Part shown: positions 25,001-35,830 of the stretch, piece after piece
Layout of the letters: each line of letters begins with the position of its first letter
How positions within the stretch are numbered: position 1 is the stretch's first letter
DNA from: Onchocerca volvulus
Taxonomy: Eukaryota; Nematoda; Chromadorea; Rhabditida; Onchocercidae
DNA: 64,000 nucleotides
Assembly (NCBI GenBank): GCA_000499405.2
Contig: HG738138.1
Location: 8,926,888-8,990,887 of the forward strand
Reading direction: 5' to 3'
Position numbers and translations under genes: made by a program
Notes under the pieces: generated by a model
What the model was told of the DNA's origin: nothing
What the model saw: only the letters and a program-made list of their open reading frames with translations
Databases searched by the model: none

Positions 25001-26490
25001 AAAAGTCTCATATATACAGTTTAAGCAGTAATATGTGTTCAGATATAGATGTAGGAATGTGTTCAGATATAGATTGTAGGTTGTTTTTTTTTTTCAATTT
25101 TTTGTTATTTTGCGAGCTATAAGTGAAAGGCAGAAAGAGAAAGTCTTCGGTTATAATGATCATTTATGAGATTTTTCCTTTATACAAAAACATTGGTCAA
25201 AATTCCCAATAAATTTTCATATATCATTGTCCTTGGATGTAACTCTCTTTAAGGTTGCCGACTTTACTTAATCAGTTGATAAATAAGCTTCATTCAGGTG
25301 TAATCAGTTAAACAAGAAGTGAGCTTGTCTACTTTCATCATTTTTCTTGAATTATGAAGAAAATTTGCTTAGTAACAGTTTCTACATTCTGATGGCAAAT
25401 GCATGTTAAAGCACCAATAGAATCGCATATTGGTTATAGAAAAAGATATACTATGTTCATGCGATTTCAATGAATGAATTGTTTCTCGATTTTTATGTTA
25501 AACTTTCCTTAATTATAACGTTGATTTATTATTATTTGAAATATTATGGATATTATTGCAGTTAGTGCTGTTTATTTGATATTAATTTCTGTATATTCCC
25601 TTTTGGCTTTAAAATGTTTTTATACAAACAAGCCTTTTTTTGTCATATTCAGCTCCAGTTATTCATGACCTATTTAATTCTAATTTGGAAGCCAAATATC
25701 AGCCAATCAACCAATGTTGTAATGCATTTTTGCATAAAATGCAAGCATACTTCTCGAGGTTACGGAAATGTAATTGTTGACCGGAATCTCATTCAAATAG
25801 GACATTAAATGTGAGTTTCTCCAAGGAATCCAGAAAGTCTCGGTGCAAATTGATGTATATTAACCATACTGTATTAGTTGTAAAAGTTTTTCTAGTGCTT
25901 GATGGTATTTCTTCACTGTTATTTATTTAGGAAATATTAAATTCATTTTAATAAATTTCTTCCGTCCTCATAATTTTAAATGATCCTCAGCAATAGGTTT
26001 CATTATTTAGTTCACTCTCGATGTCTGCTGGGTATTCTCGAAAGTTTCATCGAAGTGCAGAGACACAGTTTTCACAGTGTGAACGCGAAGTCGTTATGTT
26101 GATGTGATATGCGTCATTCTCATGTTGGGCGTCCTTATTTCGGGTATTTGATGTTAGTCCTTCTGTCTTCAGCTCAGGTCGATCTCTTCCGTAGCTGTTT
26201 AATACAGTCTTTTTGGAACATATTTTTCATAAGGAGATTCCGTGATCAGATTGCGGTATATTGCGAGTAATGGCTGCCGATCTTCATTACACTGTTTCAT
26301 TTCTAACCAATGATGATGTCTAATCCTACGTATTTTGCACAGTATGCAATCGGGCCGGTTGGATTCATAAGAGATCACATTTGTTTTGACATGTAAAGTA
26401 GGATTCCTAAAACTGCTTATCCATTTAATTTTCCGATTCTGCATATCGTTTTTGATAGAGAATTAATTATGCATCCTAATTGTAGAATTG
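25001..26490. other. Intergenic, nothing assigned
   Basis: About 1.5 kb between the phosphatase stop codon and the start of the selenoprotein K gene. No coding exon, repeat or structural RNA is recognised. Confidence 0.4.
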
Positions 26491-26499
26491 ATATTTCAG
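26491..26499 (+). promoter_or_regulatory. Likely spliced-leader acceptor of selk
   Basis: ATATTTCAG ends 18 bases before the ATG at 26518. TTTCAG is the consensus nematode splice acceptor, and no coding exon lies directly upstream; this supports the proposed first exon. Confidence 0.55.
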
Positions 26500-26517
26500 T
26501 TGAAATCTGCAACAAGG

Positions 26518-27451
26518 ATGCCATACGTCGACTCAGCTAAGTTTTCATATTCCATATTTACTTCCTATCCCGTCAGTCCGAACTCCTAAAGTTGATTTCG
26601 AGAATTTGTCTTATTGCTTAAGCCAATTGAGTTAAAGACTTAACTGAATTGAATCAAAAATTGTAGTGAAAGGGAAGTTGAGTTGTTTCATAACTGCTCG
26701 GAAAAAAAAAAGTTTGGGAGTTTCTTTAAATGAAACTTACATAGTTGGCCATCTCTATCCATCTCTACAATACGTCTTTAAAAATACTGTCGTTGTAGTG
26801 GAATGAAAATCTCGACCATAGGAAGTTGTAAAATATGTTGCACTATCGCCTGAGTATTCTCATACCTCTCCCTGCATTTTTTTTAGGTGGAAATATTGTG
26901 GAATCAAAAAAGTCGATATTGGACTTACTTTGGCAGTTTTTTGCTTTTTTTTTATATTTGTAAGTTTCTGTGGTTCCTTTTTTTTTTCTTTTTTTGTTCC
27001 TTACAATGCGAAACTTGGTGTAAGTTGCCATTAGTTTTAGGAATGAGTTTTAATGTAACAATTGAGACAGTTGGATCTTTCTTTACTATTTACAGTTTCC
27101 AAACACTTTTTGGACCGCTAATTGGTGAGGCGGGGGATAGGTCATCTCGACGCAGACACGGTTGGAATGGCAATGATCGATGGCCTGGAAGTGGCGGTCC
27201 GGGTGGACCTCCAAGAGGTATAAAAATTGTGCTAATAACAAATATATAAAGTATTTACAATAACTCTGTGCTATATTTTTATCAGCAAATCTTAAATTTT
27301 TATTTACCTCTAAAAGTTATTTTGATTAAAAATAGATCAATTGAATTTTTGTATTTTAGGTGGGTATGGAACAGGACGGCGTCCTATAGGACGTCCAACG
27401 TTCTCTTCCGGGATGTCATGCCCTCCAATGGCTGGTGGCAGCTGAGGTTAA
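26518..27451 (+). CDS. selk: Selenoprotein K with in-frame TGA selenocysteine codon
   Basis: SelK is a small single-pass ER-membrane selenoprotein linked to protein palmitoylation and ER quality control. Four exons (26518-26536, 26887-26959, 27096-27217, 27360-27451) give 101 residues; the human protein has 94. The start MPYVDS resembles the MVYI/V start of the family. GNIVESKKSILDLLWQFF then leads into one membrane helix ending FFQTLF, like the family's WGI..FVVLFFKTLL. The cytosolic part is Gly/Pro/Arg-rich (RHGWNGNDRWPGSGGPGGPP), and the end is MSCPPMAGGS-TGA-G-TAA, the SelK signature PPMAGG-Sec-G(R). The TGA at 27443-27445 is two codons before the true stop, and a SECIS follows. Exons 2-4 have canonical splice sites and matching phases. 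The exon 1 donor reads TCAG|CTAAGT, one base off the consensus GTAAGT, so it is a variant, an error or a wrong model; an alternative unspliced start ATG lies at 26835. Confidence 0.88.
27443..27445 (+). other. selk: Selenocysteine (TGA) recoding codon
   Basis: TGA sits exactly where SelK carries Sec, between PPMAGGS and the final Gly, followed by TAA at 27449-27451. A conventional gene call would end at this codon and miss the last two residues. Confidence 0.88.
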
Positions 27452-27494
27452 AGTAGGTCCAGCTACAATCTAAGCTGGACAAAGTGATTGTGAT

Positions 27495-27581
27495 CAGCAA
27501 GAGGATTCTGTGATGCAGATTAGCCAAATCTCGCCAGAGAAGCTTTTCTGCTGATTTCCATTGTTGGTCTCTTTCTTGCTG
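27495..27581 (+). promoter_or_regulatory. SECIS element, form 2
   Basis: The element lies 43 bases after the stop codon. Helix I: CAGCAAG (27495-27501) pairs perfectly with CTTGCTG (27575-27581). The non-Watson-Crick quartet is GTGAT (27510-27514) against TGAT (27552-27555). Helix II: GCAGATTAGC pairs with GCTTTTCTGC, apart from two T-T mismatches. Eleven bases after the quartet come the conserved unpaired adenines (AAA, 27526-27528). A mini-helix TCTC-GCCA-GAGA (27529-27540) makes this a form 2 SECIS. Order and spacing of core, AA bulge and apical helix match the eukaryotic consensus. This is direct sequence evidence that the upstream TGA is read as Sec. Confidence 0.88.
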
Positions 27582-29787
27582 TTTCTGGACTAATTATTGA
27601 ATGCTTATAATATTTTATTGTTTACAATTCTCAAATCCAAATGTCGCTTTCATTTATTTCCTCTCTTTTTTGCCAATTACTATTCATTATGTTTCAATCC
27701 TTTTTTACTGTGTCAGTCAGAAAATGAATTATCAGGTGAGCTTTTTCCGGGTATCCTAATCCGTATTTTAAATTCAAGAAAATCATTCGCTATTTCTACT
27801 GTTCATTTATACATCGTAATAGCTCTGTATGATATCATGAATTTAGATTTTATAAACTATTGTTAAAGTTAGCATCATTCTTGCAGGAAACGTGAGAAAA
27901 ATCGTCCAACATCCCTTCTTTGATGTTGACAAGAACTACTCTCGGTGGGAAATCACTTTTTTGCATTCTTTCCTCGGGACAGTGCAGAATTATGACATTC
28001 ATCAGCTATTGATTATTCCAGTAGTTCGGAAAAAAAAGTGCATTTTAAGACCTTATTTTTACTGCCATTTCTCATTTTTCACTTCGAATAGTCCTGTTGC
28101 TGAAATGATATCTTTAAAATTTGATAAATTCTAACTGTTCTTGGCCTAACATTTGTTGATTAGGGATAAACAGTAGAATCATAACACAAAATGGGCAGAT
28201 TATGATAAAACAAGTTGTATTTTAGATCTTTTAATTTTTCTTTTCTGTAAAATGCAGTTTATAATTCCACATAATATTACACAATTAAGCGAACATAATG
28301 TTTGATGGGGTGATTTTCTTCAATTCTGGAAAAATGAAAAAAAAATGAATCGATATGGAGGCCAAATATTCCTATAGATAATTCTATTCTTAGTATATGA
28401 TGGAATCTTGATTTTTATAAATAAGTTCTATCATAAATAGCGTAGTCCTAATTCATGTCTAACTAACAGGCTGTACTCTAACTCCTCAAAGAGAACAAAC
28501 TATTGCTAGATGCAGAAAATTTTGAAAGAACCAGAGCAAATGTAGATATTCGTAGTACAAAGGATTATCCATATATCCATTTTTGGATGTATTCATTTTC
28601 TCAGTTATCCCAAACTTCACTCTGTAACTTAAAAAAAAAAAAAAAAAAAAAAGCAATTCTTAAAGATATATCCATCTTCTCTACATAGTTTGCGTAGTTC
28701 CCAATGCTGTTTGGTAATGGAGAACCGCTGACAAGATCGTTAATTTTATGCACGTACTACTATCGGATGAATTAGGTATAAAAGACGAAATATCAAGTCC
28801 GAAGACCTACTCAAATAATGGGTTGATGATTATTACATTATGTAAATAGAAAAACCGCTTCTAAGTCCATTTAAATATCATTTCCAGAAAGATGAGATTA
28901 AAGATTCTGTGTGAGAGCTACATGCGATAAATTCTAGATGAGAGATCTTATGTGAATTAAGTTATAAATTACGATTTGTAGGAAGCGCTTCACAGATAAA
29001 TTCAAATTGATTTCGAATTTTACTCCTAAAATTTGAGAAATGCAGCTTTTTGACTTCAGTAAAGTTTTTAGAAATTGATTCTTGCATTCCAGATCCTACA
29101 AATTTGTAGCAACGATAAGGAATAAATTTAAAAAAACTGGCTTGAATAGAAAAAGCTGCCACAAAATCATTGTTGAGTTTAACATCTGATGACGGAAGAT
29201 GGAATTCATGAAAAAAAGAAAAAAAGTGAAACAGAATCGATTAGAGTAGAAAAAAGGATGACAGAAAATAAAGGAAATTAAGATCTTATCATGTATCATG
29301 TGGAAAGCCGAAAAAAGCGTTGACGATTTCGACGAAGTGATTTCCAGTGCTTTAGCTTATTTTAAACAAAAACTATACGTACGAAAAGATCGCTACAGAC
29401 CGTTACATCGTTGCCAATACAGTACATTAAGTTATGCTGATACCCAAATACGACAGTTTTCAAATTCAGACACCATAAGTTTTGTCAACGTGCTGCTGTT
29501 GTATTAGCTGCTAAAATTATTCAAAATGTATAAATAAAAATGGTTTGAAATGAAAATACGGTTCATCAAAAAAGTAATTATGGGACTTATAAAATAATAC
29601 TACTAATTGGAAATGCATAAGGTAGGAATGATTCACGTTCTACCTAACGCACAAGCTCCTCTAATCTGTTACTACCGAAACAGTGGCATTCTACGTGCAA
29701 AATCTAGCAGGAAAACTTTCCATCTTCTTATTGACAAAGTAACTTCAATATAAAACATCCTCTTGCTAGCAATTTAATCTGAAATTC
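27582..29787. other. Intergenic, nothing assigned
   Basis: About 2.2 kb between the convergent selk and nucleobindin genes. It contains an A-run of about 24 bases near 28629-28652 and several open stretches without recognisable similarity or matching splice sites. No structural RNA seen. Confidence 0.4.
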
Positions 29788-32700
29788 TCAACTGTTAACC
29801 TCATCCATCTGCTGCTGCTGTACAGACTGAATAGGCTCAACATGTTTTACTGGAATTTGATGGGATTGTTGTGCGAACATATCACCAACTTGGTCGCTAG
29901 GTGCATCGAGCCTCTGCATTGGTGCTTGATCAGGCTGAATCATTCGACTAGGATCAGGCGTGGGTGCAGGTGTCGAATAGGCATATTCCCCCCATCCTTG
30001 CTGCTTTGCATATTCCTTTTCAAAAATCTCTAATTCTTCCTTGGTGTACTGATCTTTGTCGCCAATATCTTCCCAACCCTGATCCGGTTTTTCCTCTTGC
30101 GCTTCCCTATCCTGAAACTATATTCAAATCTCAAATAATGAAATAGATACAAAGCACTACTTGTAATATTGTTAGCTTTTCTACAGTAGACGTGAAATAC
30201 AGTAAGATAAACCGCAAGAAATTCAGCACGCGAAATACGATGATCACCATCTGTGTCCATTTGTTTCATTACATGATCACGCATCCGATACAACTCCTCA
30301 AGCCTGAAAAAAACTCACTGATTTTCGAGAAATACAGTCCACTTCGAAACAAAATAAAAAGCCGGTAAAAAGTAACAACAACATCAAATTCTCTTTCTTG
30401 AAAATCTAGGAATTCACCTTTCAACGTCGGAAAAATTATTAAGTTTCTCGATTTCTGGTAAAAAGATGGTATTCAACTCATCATAGCTCCAATAACCATC
30501 ATTATTTCTATCATGCAAACCAAAGAGTGTTGTTGGGTCATATGCATCTTTATCGAGCTGCAAAATACAGTCTCAAATTCGTAGCTTCCTGATGTATTTC
30601 GATTATTAAGAATAGTAAGAGAATACCTGAACTAGAATATTCTTAAATAAAATCCTGAGTCCTCGGAACTAAGCTTTCAAATTACTTGTTCGTTCCAGAT
30701 AATATGTGCTAAAGTGCAATATTTCTAAATGAAACAAAAAAAGAAATTGAATTTTAGAATATCTACAAAGAAAAAAGAATAAGTCACTATTTAAAGTCGT
30801 TTGTTACCTTACTTTAATCAATAAATACCTTATCAGTATCTTCCCAAACTTTTCTTAATTGATTACGACTTCCCGGATGTTTCAACGGTTCATGTTTATT
30901 ATGTCGCCGCCGCTGCTCCTCCATCTGTCGTATGTACTCCTCTCGCTCCGTTTGAATCATTTTTGCCTGCTTTATGTATCAAATCCAACGTTTTGTCACA
31001 AATAATATTCAAAAGAGAACAGTTAAAGAAAATCTAAACATTGGACTACTCAATGGACTCCTCGTGCTGGCAAAGATGATTTATGGAAGATAAAATCATC
31101 CATAAATCAACGAAAACCAACCGAAAATCTAATATAAGACGATACTATTAATAAATTTAGTGGGTAAGTCTCAGCACAGATACAAGACCCAGAGAATATG
31201 AAACTATCAAAAACTGTTGTCGAAATAAAGAATGACGCATACCATTTTATGATCTTCTTCAGCCTTTTTTTTCATTTCATATTGTTTGAAGTCTTGTTTT
31301 CGCTGTTCTTCCAATTCATCCATATCAGTTACTATCTGCAAATTATTGTTTGATAAATGATCCATAAAATATTAGCAAAAGATAATAAAAGCCAACTTTG
31401 ACTATAAGTTTCCGTAAATCTTCTTGACTGAATGTTTCCCAGTTGTTGAAATCCAAATGCTCTGGTATCTAAAATAATTAAGATAGAGTCAAAAATAATA
31501 TATAATTTTCTGGAATTCTCAAATAAAAATTGTTATTCAATATCCCTCATAATAAGCTTCTCGATTAACCTTCCTTATCAAAAGATGAAAAAATGTGAAC
31601 TGACTGAAAAGTTTTGTTGATTTAAGTTACAAATTGTTCATCACGCAAACTCCAAGCCACTTTTCCTTATAAATTTTCCAGTAATTACTGTCACTTCATG
31701 ATTTAACTACCACGTAGCTTGGATTTTACATTCCTCTCAGTTTCTGACATTTCAACGTGTTTTGGTAATTTGAAATATTCAATGAAAATGAATCATTGCA
31801 GATATGTTGCTAAGACTCATAGTTCAGACTAATCATGATGTTCACTCAGTTTGACCATGTCAGAGCTCTTTTTTTGCATTGCTTAAAAAAAAAATGGGAA
31901 ATAGAATGATGCCCGAAATATGCTGAAATATAAGGAAAATTGAAAGGATGTGTAAATCAGAGATTGATATTCGGGCAGCGTCACATTCCAAAAACAACGG
32001 TTTTAATCGCTCGACGATATATTGAGAACTGAAGTTTGAAGAAGGTACTTGGAAGTTGCTACAACACAATGGTATATTTAAATGAATCCTCTAATATGAA
32101 TCCATACGATTTTCATAGTCTCAAGAATGCCAAAAATGCTGAGCTTGTCATTAAAATAATGTTGTATATAACAAATCACTACAGAAGACGTTGCAATATT
32201 AATACCAACAAAGTACAATGAATTTCCTAAGCTATTGCAAACGACGAATAAAGATGCCTTTCGACCAGTAAGCTCAAAATTACCCCCAGATTACTCGGTT
32301 TTTTGAAACCTTCTTTCAAACAAACTGTCAGAATTTCACTAACTTTGATATTATGAGTAGCACCACCATCGGCATTAAGCTGATCCTTAATTTCTTGCTC
32401 CAGACGCTGCAATTCCAGTATTTTTGCCTTTGCCAGTTGTTCAATAATATGTGGTTCTAATTTATCGACCATTTCTGCTATTTTACCACCCTATAAAGAA
32501 ATAATAATTTACTATTAGTGAAAATATGAATGATGATGCATTAGTAATAAATAGTCGGTAAATTAGAGGACTGAAAAGAAATCTCATTTTCATTAATGAA
32601 ATTTCGTGAAATCATATCGACTAAAAGATTAAGTTAAAATACTGGCTTATTGTGTCATCAGATTTTGCACTCTAAAATCTAAGAAATGGATGCCCCAAAC

Positions 32701-33675
32701 TACAGGGTATCCATAAAAAAACATTTGCGGTGGGGCGGCTTCGAAAAGTTAGAACTGCACATAATGAAAGCGGCAAGTTCTAAACGAGAATAGCCAGAAC
32801 TGCGGCAGCCGAATAACAGCACTTGAAGTGAATTAATCAAAGTGAAATGGTCAGTAAAATGACAAACGTGAATGACTTCATAATACACCACACTAGATGA
32901 CTTAATCTTATTTTTAATAATTGCAGACGTTGAAACCCAATAACGAAAAAATTACAGGTAATTGAAGAAAGAAAAGAAAACTACGTATTTATAGCTCAAT
33001 TCAATAATTAAAAAAATCTGAAATATGTTCGGATTGTTTTATAGGACAGTTCTACCTGAAATTTCCCCTGCAATCAATTCTACGAACAAGTAAACAACCA
33101 ATAAAAAAAGGAGAATAACAATGAAATAGCAAGAGGAACCCGCATTTCTTCCTGTGTCATACTTTGCATTGCTTCTTTCCACTGCGGTGTTGCTTGTAAG
33201 ATATTGAGCACGGTTTCCAGATACCTCATATATTTTACATATTTCGCAATTTCTTCTTTCTAAATTATGGTTCCCAATCACAGTTTAAAAAAAATTAACT
33301 TGATACATTGTAGAATATTCGAGTCTTTCTTTTCTTAACATTACAGTTAACTTCCATCAGAAACAGACATATTTGAAGTCCTATTACTCAAGTAGTATGT
33401 TATGTCTCTTGAATTCAGTAGGTTAGAACCATTTTCCACTAAAAACCTCTCCTTTCGTGTCTTAGTTCTACCAGCTTCCACTGGCCACGAAAATTTAATA
33501 ATATAATAGCAAAGGGATAACGCACCTGTACCTCTTCTCTCTGTCGCTGTTCCTGCTCCCATTGCCGTTGCATGTCAGCATTCTGCAAATCATCTGCCGT
33601 ATCGCGGTTTGGGGGAGCAGCATCTATGCATAGCGATGTTAATATATAGAAGAGTAGCAACCACCGCAAAAACAT
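29788..33675 (-). CDS. nucb-1: Nucleobindin, EF-hand calcium-binding secretory-pathway protein
   Basis: Nucleobindins are Golgi/secreted Ca-binding proteins. Ten exons on the minus strand give 432 residues, all in phase: 33526-33675, 33140-33259, 33056-33067, 32344-32490, 31397-31468, 31243-31335, 30829-30966, 30418-30557, 30201-30303, 29788-30111. The N-terminus MFLRWLLLFYILTSLCIDA is a signal peptide. A basic, Glu/Arg-rich coiled region (HKMAKMIQTEREEYIRQMEE) is followed by HPGSRNQLRKVWEDTD, typical of the family. Two canonical EF-hand loops follow: DRNNDGYWSYDE (about 260-271) and DTDGDHRISRAE (about 307-318), with all liganding positions intact. The Gln-rich C-terminus ends MDEVNS. Exon 3 is a 12-base micro-exon (GKFQ) with proper AG and GT borders. 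A TTCTTCAAG site at 33692-33700 may be the SL acceptor. Assignment is firm. Confidence 0.93.
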
Positions 33676-33700
33676 CAGTAGATTGTCGATCCTTGAAGAA

Positions 33701-34648
33701 ACAAAATGACAGTGTTGTGATCCGGCTCATTGAAGCGAAAACTTCAACAACAATGTCTTTTCATTCTCTAATTCGAAATAAGAAAACGAGGTCGAATAAA
33801 TAGAAAACTGTTATCACTGTTACTGTAATGATCTATATACCTGCATGTGCAAAAATAATCATCCTCATTCCTAACAGTCGAATTAAAATTGAATGTAGGG
33901 CCGCTATGTAGATGAATGAAAGATTGAAAGTTCCGACCTCCATCAAACGTAAATTGAATACACGAAACAATAAAAAGGATAACTGAGGATTGATATGGAT
34001 ATCGGTAATGAACTATCTCTTAATCAAAAAATACAGAGGATTGGATATTGCAAAATCAAAAGTAATATAATTCACGAAATCAACTGGGTATACAAAACTG
34101 TAATCGAGAGTACAACACGATGTGAAAAGTATAATAGCTCTTCAACACAAAGATCATTATAACTGATAAGAAAAAATGAAATCAACATGAATCGAATGAG
34201 AATCTTTATGGAATAATACTGAATACAATAGAAGTATGAGTTAATTGGATGTATGGTGATTGTTTCATTACTGTTTTGGATATCGTTACTTGAAGCAATG
34301 TCGTAAGAATAATTAAGGGAAGTAATTAACTGATACCAACGCTAATGATGTTCGGCTGTAGTTCCTACAAAAAAGAAAAAAGATATATGTTTGTTATAGC
34401 CCAAATAATCAAACATGATTTGAATTGATTAGCACATTTTACCAAAACTTTCACCTGATCGTAAACCAAATACAGACAATATCCAAGGATTTAATTTGAT
34501 ATCTAGAATGGCTTGAAATTAAGACAATATTCTTTAATATAAATAAGTTAGCTGTCCTGGAATAGCTTATGACGGCTATTGAACTGTTAATCATTTTCTG
34601 GTCACGAAATTCAGCGGATGAAGCAGGCTAACGTGGCCGAAAAGAATC
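33701..34648. other. Nucleobindin 5' flank, nothing assigned
   Basis: AT-rich sequence up to the assembly gap. No coding exon or repeat was recognised; the nucleobindin promoter is expected here. Confidence 0.4.
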
Positions 34649-34965
34649 NNNNNNNNNNNNNNNNNNNNNNNNNNNNNNNNNNNNNNNNNNNNNNNNNNNN
34701 NNNNNNNNNNNNNNNNNNNNNNNNNNNNNNNNNNNNNNNNNNNNNNNNNNNNNNNNNNNNNNNNNNNNNNNNNNNNNNNNNNNNNNNNNNNNNNNNNNNN
34801 NNNNNNNNNNNNNNNNNNNNNNNNNNNNNNNNNNNNNNNNNNNNNNNNNNNNNNNNNNNNNNNNNNNNNNNNNNNNNNNNNNNNNNNNNNNNNNNNNNNN
34901 NNNNNNNNNNNNNNNNNNNNNNNNNNNNNNNNNNNNNNNNNNNNNNNNNNNNNNNNNNNNNNNNN
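34649..34965. other. Assembly gap (run of 317 N)
   Basis: Unknown bases. Any open frame crossing it is an artefact of translating N. Confidence 0.99.
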
Positions 34966-35220
34966 CATTGAATTAAACTGGTAAATGCATTTGAGTTGTC
35001 TTGTAAATAGGTAGAGTCAAAGGTGACACTCCCGAGAATGCTGTTGTTTTGGACTGATTTCTTCCAGCTTAAGAAGGTGTAATTATGATGTCATAATCAT
35101 TGGCAGTCGCACCCATTTGAAGTTTAACTTGGTCCTCATTAACAATGAAATCCTCCGAAATTGTAGTGATAAGGTCATGGATTCCATGAAAATGAAAAAC
35201 AAGTTTTCTCTGTTACTCAA

Positions 35221-35335
35221 GCACTGCAAACTTCCGAAGTGCTTATGAGAAAGAGCATAGAGGGAACAAAATCCTTCTTTGTGGCCCGTTTTCTTACATT
35301 TAGAACAAATATGATTCTTGTGAGAACAGTTGCTT
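35221..35335 (-). pseudogene. Retroelement-like CCHC zinc-knuckle fragment
   Basis: On the minus strand this stretch reads NCSHKNHICSKCKKTGHKEG then FC, which contains C-x2-C-x4-H-x4-C, the zinc knuckle of Gag proteins. Upstream in the same reading (35340-35400) stop codons interrupt the frame, and downstream only short open pieces remain, so it looks decayed. Gypsy or BEL/Pao origin is possible, but no protease, RT or integrase motif was found and the assembly gap lies 250 bases away. A host zinc-knuckle gene is an alternative. Confidence 0.45.
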
Positions 35336-35783
35336 ACATGATGCGTAGTTTAACGAAATCAACACAATTTTGGTTTTTCTGATTTGAAAACAACGCCAAT
35401 ACTGCTAGAATCAATGATGAACATTAGACTATTTCTATGTCATGTTTTATACTGAGAAAACGATTGCATTCGGAAACCAATTTCAGAATATGATGTCATC
35501 CTCCTTTTCGTAGTTGTAAATAAAATCGGAATATTAGAAGCATTGAGCATTTGAAATGATTCTTCTTAACTCTGGGCCAATTCTAACAACGATTGAGGAC
35601 TTTGCTCCTGCCGGAAGGCAAATATTTTATTTTATCATGAATGTTTTCTTCCATTCATCAGGTTTAACTAACCACTGTTGTGCTGAGGATGGCCTGAATG
35701 TATTTCTTCTGATTCCGATCATCAAAAATGCTTAACGAGGTCCCTGAGGTCAACAGTTTGGAACGAAATGATGTACGATGTAT

Positions 35784-35830
35784 AATGTGTGTTGTTTGTG
35801 TGTCTGTGTGTGTATGTGTATATACATGTA
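35784..35830. repeat. TG-rich microsatellite
   Basis: An imperfect (TG)n tract passing into TA-rich sequence, about 45 bases. Confidence 0.75.

Noticed and set aside
29298..29507. 69-codon plus-strand frame (MWKAEKSVDDFDEV...)
   Set aside because: Looks protein-like at first, but no family is recognised and no splice or leader site fits; left unannotated.
34591..34971. Open frames of 117-125 codons across the gap
   Set aside because: Mostly translated N; artefact.
35738..35760. TCCCTGAGGTC sequence resembling the start of lin-4
   Set aside because: The match stops after about 8 bases and there is no surrounding hairpin.
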